Assembly: GCA_937876395.1 (NCBI GenBank)
Contig: CALEIM010000030.1
Span: 1 to 26,983 of the forward strand
Length of the DNA: 26,983 nt
Direction of reading: 5' to 3'
Source: an uncultured Wenzhouxiangella sp.
GTDB taxonomy: Bacteria; Pseudomonadota; Gammaproteobacteria; Xanthomonadales; Wenzhouxiangellaceae
Shown one piece after another: positions 1 through 8,300 of this stretch. A program made the translations under genes and the position numbers. The first letter of the stretch is position 1, and each line of letters begins with the position of its first letter. Under the pieces are notes generated by a model. That model was not told the origin of the DNA. It was given only the letters and a program-made list of their open reading frames with translations, and did not search any database.

Positions 1-2
1 AA

Positions 3-551
3 GCCGGCGCACAGACGCCACTGCTCTATACCCTGTCGCTGCTGATCGTATTCCTGAGCCTGGCCGCGCTGTATGAAAGCTGGAAGGTGCCGACCGCGGT
101 ATTGCTGGCCGCTCCGCTGGGCATCCTCGGTGCCACCATAGCCGCCAACCTGTTCGGCCTGGACCGCGACGTTTACTTCACGGTGGCGATGCTGACCACG
201 GTGGGACTGGTGAGTAAAAACGCCATCCTGATTGTGGAGTTCGCCAAGCAGAACCTGGAGGCCGGCATGGAACTGATCGAGGCGACCATGCAGGCGGTGC
301 GCGACCGGCTGCGGCCGATCATCATGACCTCGCTGGCCTTCGGCCTGGGTGTAACCCCACTGGCGCTGTCGTCGGGCGCGGGTTCAGGCGCGCAGAACGC
401 GATCGGCACCAGCGTGCTCGGCGGCATGATTGTCGGCACATTGATCGGCGTGTTCTTCATTCCGCTGTTCTTCGTGGTGGTGCAGAATGTCTTTGGTGGC
501 AAGGACACTCACCGGGTCGTTACGACTGAGGAAGCCTCCAGCCGCGAATAA
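3..551 (+). CDS. RND multidrug efflux permease, AcrB/MexB (HAE1) family, C-terminal part
   Basis: The gene enters from the left edge; the reading frame is open from base 3 and stops at 549-551, giving about 182 residues. These proteins are inner-membrane proton-driven trimers that export drugs and other hydrophobic compounds through a periplasmic adaptor and an outer-membrane channel. The visible part matches the last transmembrane block: LYESWKVP, then DVYFTVAMLTTVGL, then the conserved KNAILIVEFAKQ, the loop RLRPIIMTSLAF, and the motif SGAGSGAQNAIGT, ending with hydrophobic helices (GGMIVGTLIGVFFIPLFFVV) and a short polar tail. The order and spacing are those of AcrB TM8-TM12. No adaptor or TolC-like gene follows within the window, so partners must lie upstream or elsewhere. 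Substrate cannot be told from this fragment. Confidence 0.95.
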   Translation, partial: AGAQTPLLYTLSLLIVFLSLAALYESWKVPTAVLLAAPLGILGATIAANLFGLDRDVYFTVAMLTTVGLVSKNAILIVEFAKQNLEAGMELIEATMQAVRDRLRPIIMTSLAFGLGVTPLALSSGAGSGAQNAIGTSVLGGMIVGTLIGVFFIPLFFVVVQNVFGGKDTHRVVTTEEASSRE

Positions 552-735
552 CTTTTTGCACTGGCCGTTGACCGTGTGGTGGTCTTTGACTTGCCGCCAG
601 GCAGATTGAGTCTGCGCTGGTTTGAGTAGCACCAGCGGGGCGGCATGCTCGGGCTTGTGGACGGCAACAAGCCCGGCTTGCGCGTGTCACGCCAGCTCCT
701 TGTATCAGATCAAAGATTGTCCAGCAGACTAACGT

Positions 736-774
736 CATCGGAACCATTGCCACGTTCAGGCAATGGTTCCGATG
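736..774. repeat. Perfect 16-bp inverted repeat (hairpin)
   Basis: The arms ATCGGAACCATTGCC (737-751) and GGCAATGGTTCCGAT (759-773) are exact reverse complements, extended by one further C-G pair, around a seven-base loop. It could be a bidirectional terminator without a U tract, or a structured RNA element. It lies well after the efflux gene stop and about 30 bases before the predicted -35 box of the next unit. Confidence 0.7.
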
Positions 775-803
775 GTCTTGGTAAAGTCTGGCTGTGGGTG
801 CAA

Positions 804-833
804 TTGGAATTTGCAGGATAGTGGGTTTATACT
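804..833 (+). promoter_or_regulatory. Putative sigma-70 promoter for the DUF2231/dehydrogenase unit
   Basis: A -35-like TTGGAA (804-809) and a -10-like TATACT (828-833) are separated by 18 bases and lie about 40 bases before the start codon at 875. The match is seen in sequence; activity is inferred. Confidence 0.45.
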
Positions 834-874
834 GCTTTTGCGCTCACCGACAATCCGATCAAGGAGGTCCGCCA

Positions 875-1303
875 GTGACAGTCTTAGCTGAGCGAAATGT
901 TCCGTGGATGCTCCATCCTCTTCATGCGGTGCTTGTTGCCGGTACGATCCCTCTGTTTCTCGGCGCGCTGATCAGCGACATCGCCTATGCGTGCACTTAC
1001 CAGATTCAGTGGCAAAACTTCTCGTCATGGCTGATTGTCGGCGGGCTGGTGTTCGCTGCGGCGGCGCTGGTGTTTGCGGTCTTCGAACTGGTACGTGCAG
1101 ATCGTCGTGAGCCGCGACTGTGGCTTTATTTTCTGCTGCTGCTGATCGGCTGGGTCGTGGGCTTCTTCAATGCCCTGATCCACGCCAAGGATGCCTGGGC
1201 GAGCATGCCTGCCGGTCTGGTGCTGTCGGCCATCGTGCTGTTGTTGGTCTGTGTGGCTACCGGTATCGGCCATTCGAATCCGCACCGGGGGGTGTTGTCA
1301 TGA
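875..1303 (+). CDS. DUF2231 family integral membrane protein
   Basis: The 142-residue product has about four transmembrane helices (roughly residues 18-38, 51-72, 82-101 and 112-132) and begins with the family hallmark HPLHA.LV..TIPLFLGAL.SDIAY, typical of DUF2231 inner-membrane proteins of unknown biochemical role. The start is GTG at 875, chosen because AAGGAGG (861-867) sits seven bases before it; an upstream in-frame start has no such site and would add a non-hydrophobic leader. The stop overlaps the next start codon (ATGA at 1300-1303), so the two genes are translationally coupled. DUF2231 genes are often found beside sorbosone-type dehydrogenases and may serve as a membrane or heme-related partner, but that role is inference. 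Confidence 0.85.
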   Translation: MTVLAERNVPWMLHPLHAVLVAGTIPLFLGALISDIAYACTYQIQWQNFSSWLIVGGLVFAAAALVFAVFELVRADRREPRLWLYFLLLLIGWVVGFFNALIHAKDAWASMPAGLVLSAIVLLLVCVATGIGHSNPHRGVLS

Positions 1304-2592
1304 AGTGCTTTTACATTCCCTTCGTCGTTCTTGCCGCTGTGCTCGTGCTCAGCGCTTGCGAAAGCGACCCGGCGCCGATCGAGTATGGTCCCAATCCGAC
1401 TCTGCCGGAGCCTCAGCGCGGTCTGCTTCCCGACATGACCGTATCGACACCGGCACCTTGGGGCGAAGAGTTGCCGCAGGTGCCGGATGGCTACACCATC
1501 AACGCCATTGCCACTGACCTGAAAATTCCACGCCAGACGCTGGTGCTGCCCAACGGCGATATCCTGATCGCTGAGGGTCGCGGCGGAAACGCGCCCAGCC
1601 TCAAGCCCAAGGACGTGATTGCCGGCTTGATCAAATCCCGCGGCACGACCTCTGTGGAGAGCGGCGACCGGCTGACCCTACTGCGTGATGCCGACGGTGA
1701 CGGCGACTACGAGCTGCAGACCGTCTTCGCTGACAATCTCAACGCACCCTACGGTCTGGCGCTGATCGACGACCAACTTTTCGTCGCCAACCAGGACGCC
1801 CTGGTGCGTTTCGACTACCGAGCGGGACAGACCCGGGCGACGGGCCCGCCGGTCAAGATCGCAGACTTGCCCTCAGATCTCAATCATCACTGGACCAAGG
1901 CCATGACCGCGAGCCTGGACGGACGTTTCCTCTACGTCGGTATCGGCTCCAACAGCAACATCACCGAGCGGGGCATGACCGCTGAGGTGGACCGGGCCCT
2001 GGTGTGGGAAATCGACCCCGAAACCGGCATGCACCGGCCCTACGCCACCGGCCTGCGCAACCCCACCGCGCTGGCCGTGCACCCCGACACCGGGCAGCTA
2101 TGGGCGGCGGTGAACGAGCGCGACGAACTCGGCCCCAACCTGGTGCCGGATTATCTGACCTCAGTGCAGGAAGGCGGGTTTTACGGCTGGCCCTACAGCT
2201 ACTGGGGCCAGAATGTTGATCAGCGCGTGCGGCCGCAGGATCCACAGAAGGTCGCCAGTGCCATCATCCCTGATTACAGTCTGGGATCACACGTGGCGGC
2301 GCTGGGTTTGGACTTTTCGGTGCCCGAGATGGGTGGGCAGTTCGCCCAGGGCGCCTTCATCGGCCTGCACGGCAGCTGGAACCGCAGCGTGCCGGTGGGC
2401 TACAAGGTTCTCTTCGTGCCCTTCCGGGACGGCGAGCCGGTCGGCGAGCCGATCGAGTTTGCTACCGGATTTCTCGGCGAGGACGGCAAGGCCCGCGGCC
2501 GACCGGTGGGGGTAACGGTTGACCCGCGCGGTGCGCTTATCGTAGCCGATGATTTGTCGAACACCATCTGGAGAATCACGCCGACACCTTGA
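1300..2592 (+). CDS. PQQ-type sorbosone/glucose dehydrogenase-like lipoprotein
   Basis: The 430-residue product starts at ATG 1300 with a lipoprotein signal (VVLAAVLVLSAC, lipobox Cys at residue 20), so it is probably anchored to a membrane and faces the periplasm. The rest resembles the soluble PQQ glucose/L-sorbosone dehydrogenase beta-propeller family: LPNGDILIAEGRGGN, a DADGDGDYE calcium-like loop, NAPYGLAL, LNHHWTKAM, YVGIGSNSN, GLRNPTALAVHPDTGQLWAAVNERDELG, GFYGWPYSYWG, GSHVAALGLDF and HGSWNR. In this family the protein oxidises sugars or aldoses with PQQ; some members lack cofactor. The His in the NHHW segment and the Arg of GLRNP correspond to likely cofactor/active-site positions. 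It overlaps the DUF2231 gene by four bases and probably forms an operon with it. The real substrate cannot be told. Confidence 0.88.
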   Translation: MKCFYIPFVVLAAVLVLSACESDPAPIEYGPNPTLPEPQRGLLPDMTVSTPAPWGEELPQVPDGYTINAIATDLKIPRQTLVLPNGDILIAEGRGGNAPSLKPKDVIAGLIKSRGTTSVESGDRLTLLRDADGDGDYELQTVFADNLNAPYGLALIDDQLFVANQDALVRFDYRAGQTRATGPPVKIADLPSDLNHHWTKAMTASLDGRFLYVGIGSNSNITERGMTAEVDRALVWEIDPETGMHRPYATGLRNPTALAVHPDTGQLWAAVNERDELGPNLVPDYLTSVQEGGFYGWPYSYWGQNVDQRVRPQDPQKVASAIIPDYSLGSHVAALGLDFSVPEMGGQFAQGAFIGLHGSWNRSVPVGYKVLFVPFRDGEPVGEPIEFATGFLGEDGKARGRPVGVTVDPRGALIVADDLSNTIWRITPTP

Positions 2593-2960
2593 AGCTCCAC
2601 TCCGTGGGGCAGCTTGGCGCTTGATCAGATACACGCAACGATTGTGCCATTCGATAGCGGCCAGCCAGGTGCTCGTACTGGCATTACAGACTATGGCTTG
2701 GAAGACGGATGTCGGCAACTATGCCGACTTGTGACATGGTCCGGCCAACCATCGTGTAGCAGCGCAATGCCCTCCACGCATCAAATGAACTGAACGTTTC
2801 TGTAGTTCTTGCGGGACATCCCTGTGAGCAGTCCGGGCAGGCGCTCAGTCGGCGCGATGCGCGGCGGCTCGGTGTGTCTTGCCGGGGATTTCCTGGAACA
2901 AATTGCCATGGCAGGCGTACACATAAGTAAAGCGGATCCTGTTCAAGGAGTTGATGATTC
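2593..2960. other. Intergenic region before the SDR gene
   Basis: No credible coding sequence is seen in this 368-base stretch. It contains a 7-bp hairpin GTCGGCA/TGCCGAC with a four-base loop (2711-2728), an imperfect hairpin right after the dehydrogenase stop (about 2591-2612), and a 10-bp palindrome TGCCATGGCA (2904-2913) about 47 bases before the SDR start that could be an operator. None has independent support. Confidence 0.5.
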
Positions 2961-3968
2961 ATGAAGATTCGATTGAAACCAGTGTCCGAACAAACCATCG
3001 TCATTACCGGAGCCAGTTCCGGTATTGGACTGACCACAGCTCGCATGGCCGCAGAACGAGGTGCCAACGTCATTTTGGTCTCGCGCAGCGCTGAATCACT
3101 GTCACCGATTGTGGAGGAGCTTCGCGCCGACGGCTGTTCGGCTGACTACGTCGAAGCTGATGTGGGTAAGCGCGAGCAAATACGACATGTCGTCGATACA
3201 GTGATTGAGCGTCATGGCGGCTTTGACACCTGGGTCAACAATGCAGGCATCGGCATTTACGGCAAACTGGAGGATCTCGATGATGAAGATCACCACCGTG
3301 TGTTCCAGACCAATTACTGGGGTGTAGTGTACGGCTCAGTTGAAGCACTGAAACATTTGCGCAGTCGCGGTGGCGCACTCATCAATGTCGGGTCGATTTC
3401 TTCTGATTTGCCAGCCCCCATTCTGAGTGCTTATACCGCATCCAAGTTCGCGGTCAAGGGCTTTACCGATTCACTGCGGATGGAGTTGATGAATGACAAG
3501 GCTCCGGTTTCAGTTACGTTGATTCAACCCAGCGGCGTCCACACGCCTTTTGGTGAACATGCCCGCAACATTACCGATTCGAGATCACAGGTGCCGTCGC
3601 CGGTCTACCACCCCAAACTGGTTGCCCGTTCGATTCTTCGCAGTGCCGAATCACCGCGTCGCACCATGATGATCGGTGAGTCAGGTCTCGTCCAGACGAC
3701 CATGGCCAAGGCCTTGCCCCGGCTTACCGACTTTGTCATTTCCAAGCTGTTCCTGAAGACCGCACTGGACAGTGATCGACCGGTTCGCGGTACTTCATCA
3801 CTGCACGAGCCTGGCAGTTCTGGTGAAATGCTCGGTGATCAGGACAGCATGATCCACAAATTCAGTCCCTATACCGAAGCTCAGATTCGGCCGCGTCTGG
3901 CTACCGGAGTGATGCTCGGCTCTGTGCTGGCTGTCGGCGCAATGGTTTTGTTCAAGTCACGGCGCTAG
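2961..3968 (+). CDS. Short-chain dehydrogenase/reductase with C-terminal membrane anchor
   Basis: The 335-residue product is a classical SDR NAD(P)-dependent oxidoreductase. Visible signatures: cofactor motif TGASSGIG (16-23), NNAG (93-96), the catalytic Ser around 145-147, and YxxxK as Y158/K162 (AYTASK). An Arg after the second beta strand (SRS, 41-43) hints at NADP preference. It is longer than the usual 250 residues: after the Rossmann domain comes a polar extension, then a single hydrophobic segment near 314-331 followed by KSRR, which would tether the enzyme to the inner membrane. AAGGAG at 2945-2950 precedes the ATG by ten bases. The gene is alone, convergent with serC. The substrate is unknown. 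Confidence 0.9.
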   Translation: MKIRLKPVSEQTIVITGASSGIGLTTARMAAERGANVILVSRSAESLSPIVEELRADGCSADYVEADVGKREQIRHVVDTVIERHGGFDTWVNNAGIGIYGKLEDLDDEDHHRVFQTNYWGVVYGSVEALKHLRSRGGALINVGSISSDLPAPILSAYTASKFAVKGFTDSLRMELMNDKAPVSVTLIQPSGVHTPFGEHARNITDSRSQVPSPVYHPKLVARSILRSAESPRRTMMIGESGLVQTTMAKALPRLTDFVISKLFLKTALDSDRPVRGTSSLHEPGSSGEMLGDQDSMIHKFSPYTEAQIRPRLATGVMLGSVLAVGAMVLFKSRR

Positions 3969-4058
3969 CAAGGCCGGCAAAGTCTCTGAGCTAGGCTGAA
4001 TGGCTGAATGAGGCAATACTACCGATGGTATCAGTCATATGCGACGGGACCAGGCTGT

Positions 4059-5144
4059 CTACCCGTGGGATTGCTGAAAATCACCCATGAAGCTGGCCAG
4101 CGCCTCAACGCCTGCGACCGGCATTGCGTTGTAGATTGACGCGCGCATGCCGCCGAGCGCGCGGTGGCCCTTGAGACCGATCAGACCGGCCTCGCGTGCC
4201 TGGTCAATGAAGATCTGGTCGAGTGCCTCGTCATGAAGAAAGAACGGCACATTCATGCGTGAGCGCACGGCCGGGTCCACCTCGTTGCGGTAGAAGCCGT
4301 CCGAGCCGTCAATGACCGCGTACAGCAGTTTCGATTTGGCCAAACTGCGGCGGGCAAATTCCTCCACCCCGCCCTCATCGAGCATCCACTTCACGGTCAG
4401 TCCGAGCATGTACCAGTTCCAGGTCGGCGGCGTGTTGAGCATCGAGCCGGCCTCGAAAAGCTTGCGATAGTTGAAGATGTCCGCGCGCGGCTGGCCGGTC
4501 CGCTCCAGCAGCTCGCGGCGCACGATCACCGTGCCGATACCCACCGGTCCGAGGTTCTTCTGCGCGCCGGCGTAGATCAGGCCGTATCGGGATATATCCA
4601 GTGGCTCGGAGGCGATCGACGAGCTGAAATCACCGAACAGCGGCACCTCGTCCACGTCGGGGGTGTCGTGGAACTCGACGCCGTGGACGGTTTCGTTGGC
4701 GGTGATGTGCACGTAAGCGGCGTCGGGCGACAGCTTCCAGCCTGCACGCGGCGGGATTGAACGATAGCCGTCGCGTTCACTGCTGGCGGCAATTCTCAAA
4801 TCGACGCCGTGGGCCACCTGCTTCAGCGCAATCTCACCCCACAGGCCGGTGACTACATGATCGACCGGCTGACCGGGCGAGGCGAAATTGAGCGCGATTA
4901 GCGCCTGCTGTGCGGTCGCCCCGCCAGTGGTGAACAGCACCGCATAGTCTTCCGGAACGCCAATCAGCGCGCGCAGGTCGCGCTCGGCCTCCGTGGCGAC
5001 TTCTATGAACTCCGGACCTCGGTGGCTGAGCTCCACGATGGATGCGCCCGAGCCGCGCCACTCAAGCATTTCACGCTGTGCCTGGACAAGCACTGATTCG
5101 GGGAGCGCCGAAGGACCGGCGCTGAAATTGTATGCTCGCGACAT
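4059..5144 (-). CDS. serC: Phosphoserine aminotransferase
   Basis: SerC converts 3-phosphohydroxypyruvate and glutamate to phosphoserine and 2-oxoglutarate in serine synthesis; it also acts in pyridoxal phosphate synthesis. The 361-residue product is full length for the family. It shows the N-terminal YNFSAGPSALP, the SHRGPEF segment, GGATAQQ phosphate contact, WGE, HITANETVHGVEF, FGDFSSSIASEPLD and the PLP lysine K196 in YAGAQKNLGPVG, then the C-terminal GLKGHRALGGMRASIYNA. The start at 5144 is preferred over an upstream in-frame one (5171) because the protein then begins MSRAYNFSAGPS as in homologues and GAAGGAG lies five bases upstream. The usual neighbour genes (pheA, aroA) are not present in this window. 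Confidence 0.97.
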   Translation of the reverse strand: MSRAYNFSAGPSALPESVLVQAQREMLEWRGSGASIVELSHRGPEFIEVATEAERDLRALIGVPEDYAVLFTTGGATAQQALIALNFASPGQPVDHVVTGLWGEIALKQVAHGVDLRIAASSERDGYRSIPPRAGWKLSPDAAYVHITANETVHGVEFHDTPDVDEVPLFGDFSSSIASEPLDISRYGLIYAGAQKNLGPVGIGTVIVRRELLERTGQPRADIFNYRKLFEAGSMLNTPPTWNWYMLGLTVKWMLDEGGVEEFARRSLAKSKLLYAVIDGSDGFYRNEVDPAVRSRMNVPFFLHDEALDQIFIDQAREAGLIGLKGHRALGGMRASIYNAMPVAGVEALASFMGDFQQSHG

Positions 5145-5169
5145 CCTGACTCCTTCGCTGTCCCTGACC

Positions 5170-5175
5170 ATTCTA
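5170..5175 (-). promoter_or_regulatory. Putative -10 element of serC
   Basis: On the minus strand TAGAAT (five of six consensus bases) lies 25 bases before the serC start. No convincing -35 box is seen at 16-18 bases, so this is tentative. Confidence 0.25.
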
Positions 5176-5230
5176 CGCGGTGTGCATGCAAATGGGGTCG
5201 AGGGTCAGTTTCGCGCAGCGAAGTATTGAA

Positions 5231-5273
5231 GCGAAAAATAAAGCGGTGACCCGGCCCCAGCGGCCGGGTCACC
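5231..5273 (-). terminator. Intrinsic terminator of the giant-protein gene
   Basis: Read on the minus strand, a perfect 12-bp GC-rich stem (GGTGACCCGGCC/GGCCGGGTCACC, 5245-5273) with a five-base loop is followed directly by a T-rich run (GCTTTATTTTTCGC). It lies 45 bases after the stop of the minus-strand gene at 5318 and separates it from serC. Confidence 0.9.
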
Positions 5274-5317
5274 TGGTCGGTGCGGGGGAGTTGTCCACAC
5301 CGAGAAAAGCGGGCGTT

Positions 5318-8300
5318 CTAGCGCTCGCTGCGGCCGATGAGCTGCGTGCTCGCAGCTTCGAAGCGGTCCTGGTAGATGCTATCCGGAACTCCGGTTTCAG
5401 CGCTGCCCGACAGGCTGACCAGTGCCGACTGGCCACCGGCCTTGATCTCGATCAGGTCAGCAAAGCTGCCGCTGGTGTCGGGTGCAAAGCTGACTTCGAC
5501 CAGGCAGCTTTGGCCGGGAGCAAGGCTGGTGCCCGGCGCACAGTCTCCGCCGCTGATGCTGAACTGGATGCCGCCGGCAATGTCGATGGCATCAATCACA
5601 ACTGCCTGGGCATCCGTATCGGCCACATTGCGCACGCTAAAGGCTTGGCTGTGAACCGTGCCGATATAGGCTTCACCGAAATCCAGCTCGGCCGGATCAG
5701 CTGCCAGTTCGCCCGGCACGGCCGCGTTGACGCTCAACTGCACCGGCACTTCGATGCGCCGCTGGCCGGAGTCGTTGCTGTTGACGCATAGGGTGGCCGT
5801 GTGGCTACCTATGTCCAGACCGGTGGCATCAAATATCAGTTCCAGATCAGTGATCGCACCCGCGGCTGTGGTGCCGGAATCGGTTGCAGTGGTCAGCCAA
5901 TCGACCTCCTCGCCCACAGCGCAACTTCCGCCTGAGCTGACATTGACGTTCTGGATGATGTGGACGGTCTCGAAATTCTCGATGGTGTCGATACGAGTGG
6001 GTTCCATAATGCCGCATTGAGGAGCCATGACAAACCCTGGATGGGTCTCACCGGTATTGGTCGCGCCGACGAAGAAGGCGCCGCTGGCGACCGCCTCGAC
6101 CACCAGGTCATACTGTTCGATGTCGTCGATCATGCCCGTCACGGGTACATTCAGAATCGACCCATCATGCATCTCACTCAACGGCACGGCCAGTACACCA
6201 ACCAACTCCAGCTGCTCCATCGGGATGGTGTCAACCGGTGTTTCGCGGGGCAACTGGTAAAGGTTGACGGTCATCGCGCCGTTACTGGCTGTACCGACCC
6301 CGATGTCGATACTGTGGATCTGGTTGCCGACGCCGGGATGCTCATCGAAATAGAACCGTCGCAGCGCATGGTTTGGCCCAAAGATGCAGCCGATGGAATT
6401 TCCCTGCACGATGGTGTTGTCAAAGGTCTGCGACATCTGCATGTGTTCATCGAAGAGCGCGTTTCCATCAGGCAGCTGCGTCGGGCTTGCCATGTCGATG
6501 TTCCAGTCCAGGCTGCCACCGCCATTGACGTTGCCGATGGCCAGCGTGGCACTGGTTGTTCCGCCAGGAACGGTTGCTGCATCAATTGTTTCTGGTGCGG
6601 CGGTAAAGCAGGGGGCTTCCAGTATCAGGTCGATGTCTTCAACCGTGGTTGCACCCGCATTGATGGCCACGCCCGTGACTGTCGTGTCGCTGTGGCCGAC
6701 GGCCTGTACGGCAATATCGACTGGCCCTTCACCTTCATTGATCGGGATGTGATAGTAGCCGTCGCTGTCAGTCAGCAGTTCGAATGAACGGCTGTTGCCG
6801 GTGACGGTGACCGTGGCGTGGCGAAGCGGATCCGGGTTCTGGTCGCAGCGTCCCAGTCCGTTGACGGTGCCTTCCAGAATGCCGGCGGCCGGGTCGCTGA
6901 CCTCAACTGAAACTGGAATCCAGGTCATGCTCATGGCCTGGTCGTTGGATGAAACGCACAGGAAGGCTTCGTATCGGCCGGCATTGAGTCCGGTGGTGTC
7001 GACTGAAACGCTGATCTGATTGCTGCTGTGGGGTGCGGTTGTACCAGCGGTTTCGGATACCGACAACCAGTCGATTTCTTCAGGCGTGGAGCAGCCGCCG
7101 CCGGGCCGGGCGATGGAGAATGACAGCAGCTCGATCCGGCCCTGAATATCATCGATCAGGGTTGCCGCACCGGTGTCAGTGTCAATCGTGTACATGCGAC
7201 TGGCGTTGGTGAACAGATAGCCGGCCCAGTACAGGGTGCCGTCGGTCTGGTCAAAATCCATATCCTGGGCAAAGTTGGCATCAACACCCAGCGGGCCGAT
7301 CACGGCGGCCTCGGCCGTGGTCTTGTCGACGGCCAGCAGCACGTCATCAAAAATATCCAGTGCATACATCAGGCCTTCGGGCGAGATGGCGATGGTAACA
7401 ATGCCGCCGCTGGGGTTGACGCCCGGCCCGGCAATGGTGCCGACCAGCGTCGCTGCCAGGGTTTCCAGGTCGATGGTGTAGAGCTCGTCACCGTTGCCGA
7501 CGGCGTACAGGGTTTGGTTGCTGTGGTCCCAGCGCATGCTGGTCCAGGTGATAACGGCCGGCGCGCCGGTCACCAGGCCAAGTGGTTCCAGCTCGCCAGT
7601 GGCCGAATCAACCCGACCGAAGGTGTGAAACGGTGATTGACCACCCGACGAGGCCAGCATGTACTTGTTTTCGAAATCGTTGCGGATGAAGGTGCCGGCA
7701 TAGAAGCTGGTCGGCTGATCGGGATTGATGGTCAGCAGAGACGACGGCCGCAAGGCATCGAGCGCAACGTAACCTGGCGCTTCGGCACTTGATGTGGTGC
7801 TGTAGGCCGGCACCGAAAAGTGCCCGGGCACGCTGGCGATGGCAGCACCGGAGAGCAGGCCGGGTGTCATGTCAGCCGCGCGCGGAGCAGCATGGATGCT
7901 GGCGTTTTCGTCATCCTTGTGTTCAACCTGACGCACGCTGGCCGGAAAGTGAGCGCGTGGGTCGATCTGGGCGGCAACACTTTCCCCTTCATTGATCGAC
8001 CATGAAAGGCTACCCGCGCCTTCGATATTGCCGATGGTCATCGACTGGCTGGCATGGCTGTCGGCTTGCACGTCGAAGTGATAGCTGTCTTCAGCCAGTG
8101 TCATGCACGGCGCATCCAGTGCCAGTTCGAAGTTCTCGGTTGTGGTCTGACCAGCAGCGATACTGACTGATGCGCTAATGTCATCCAGATGGCCCGATGC
8201 GCTGGCCGTCAGCGTTACCGGGCTTGCCGTGTCAGGCAGATAGATTTGATAAAATCCGTTTTCGTCCGAAAACCGGGTGAATATGCCGGCACCCCCTTCG

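Larger units (their letters stand above)
552..874. other. Non-coding interval with four stem-loops and a promoter
   Basis: This 323-base interval holds no credible gene. It contains four consecutive inverted repeats: 601-615 (GCAGA/TCTGC), 615-637 (CGCTGGT/ACCAGCG), 650-675 (CGGGCTTGT/ACAAGCCCG) and 736-774 (16-bp arms, loop of 7). None is followed by a clear T tract. The right end carries a plausible promoter and a strong ribosome binding site for the next gene. One or more of the hairpins may terminate the efflux operon. Confidence 0.6.
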
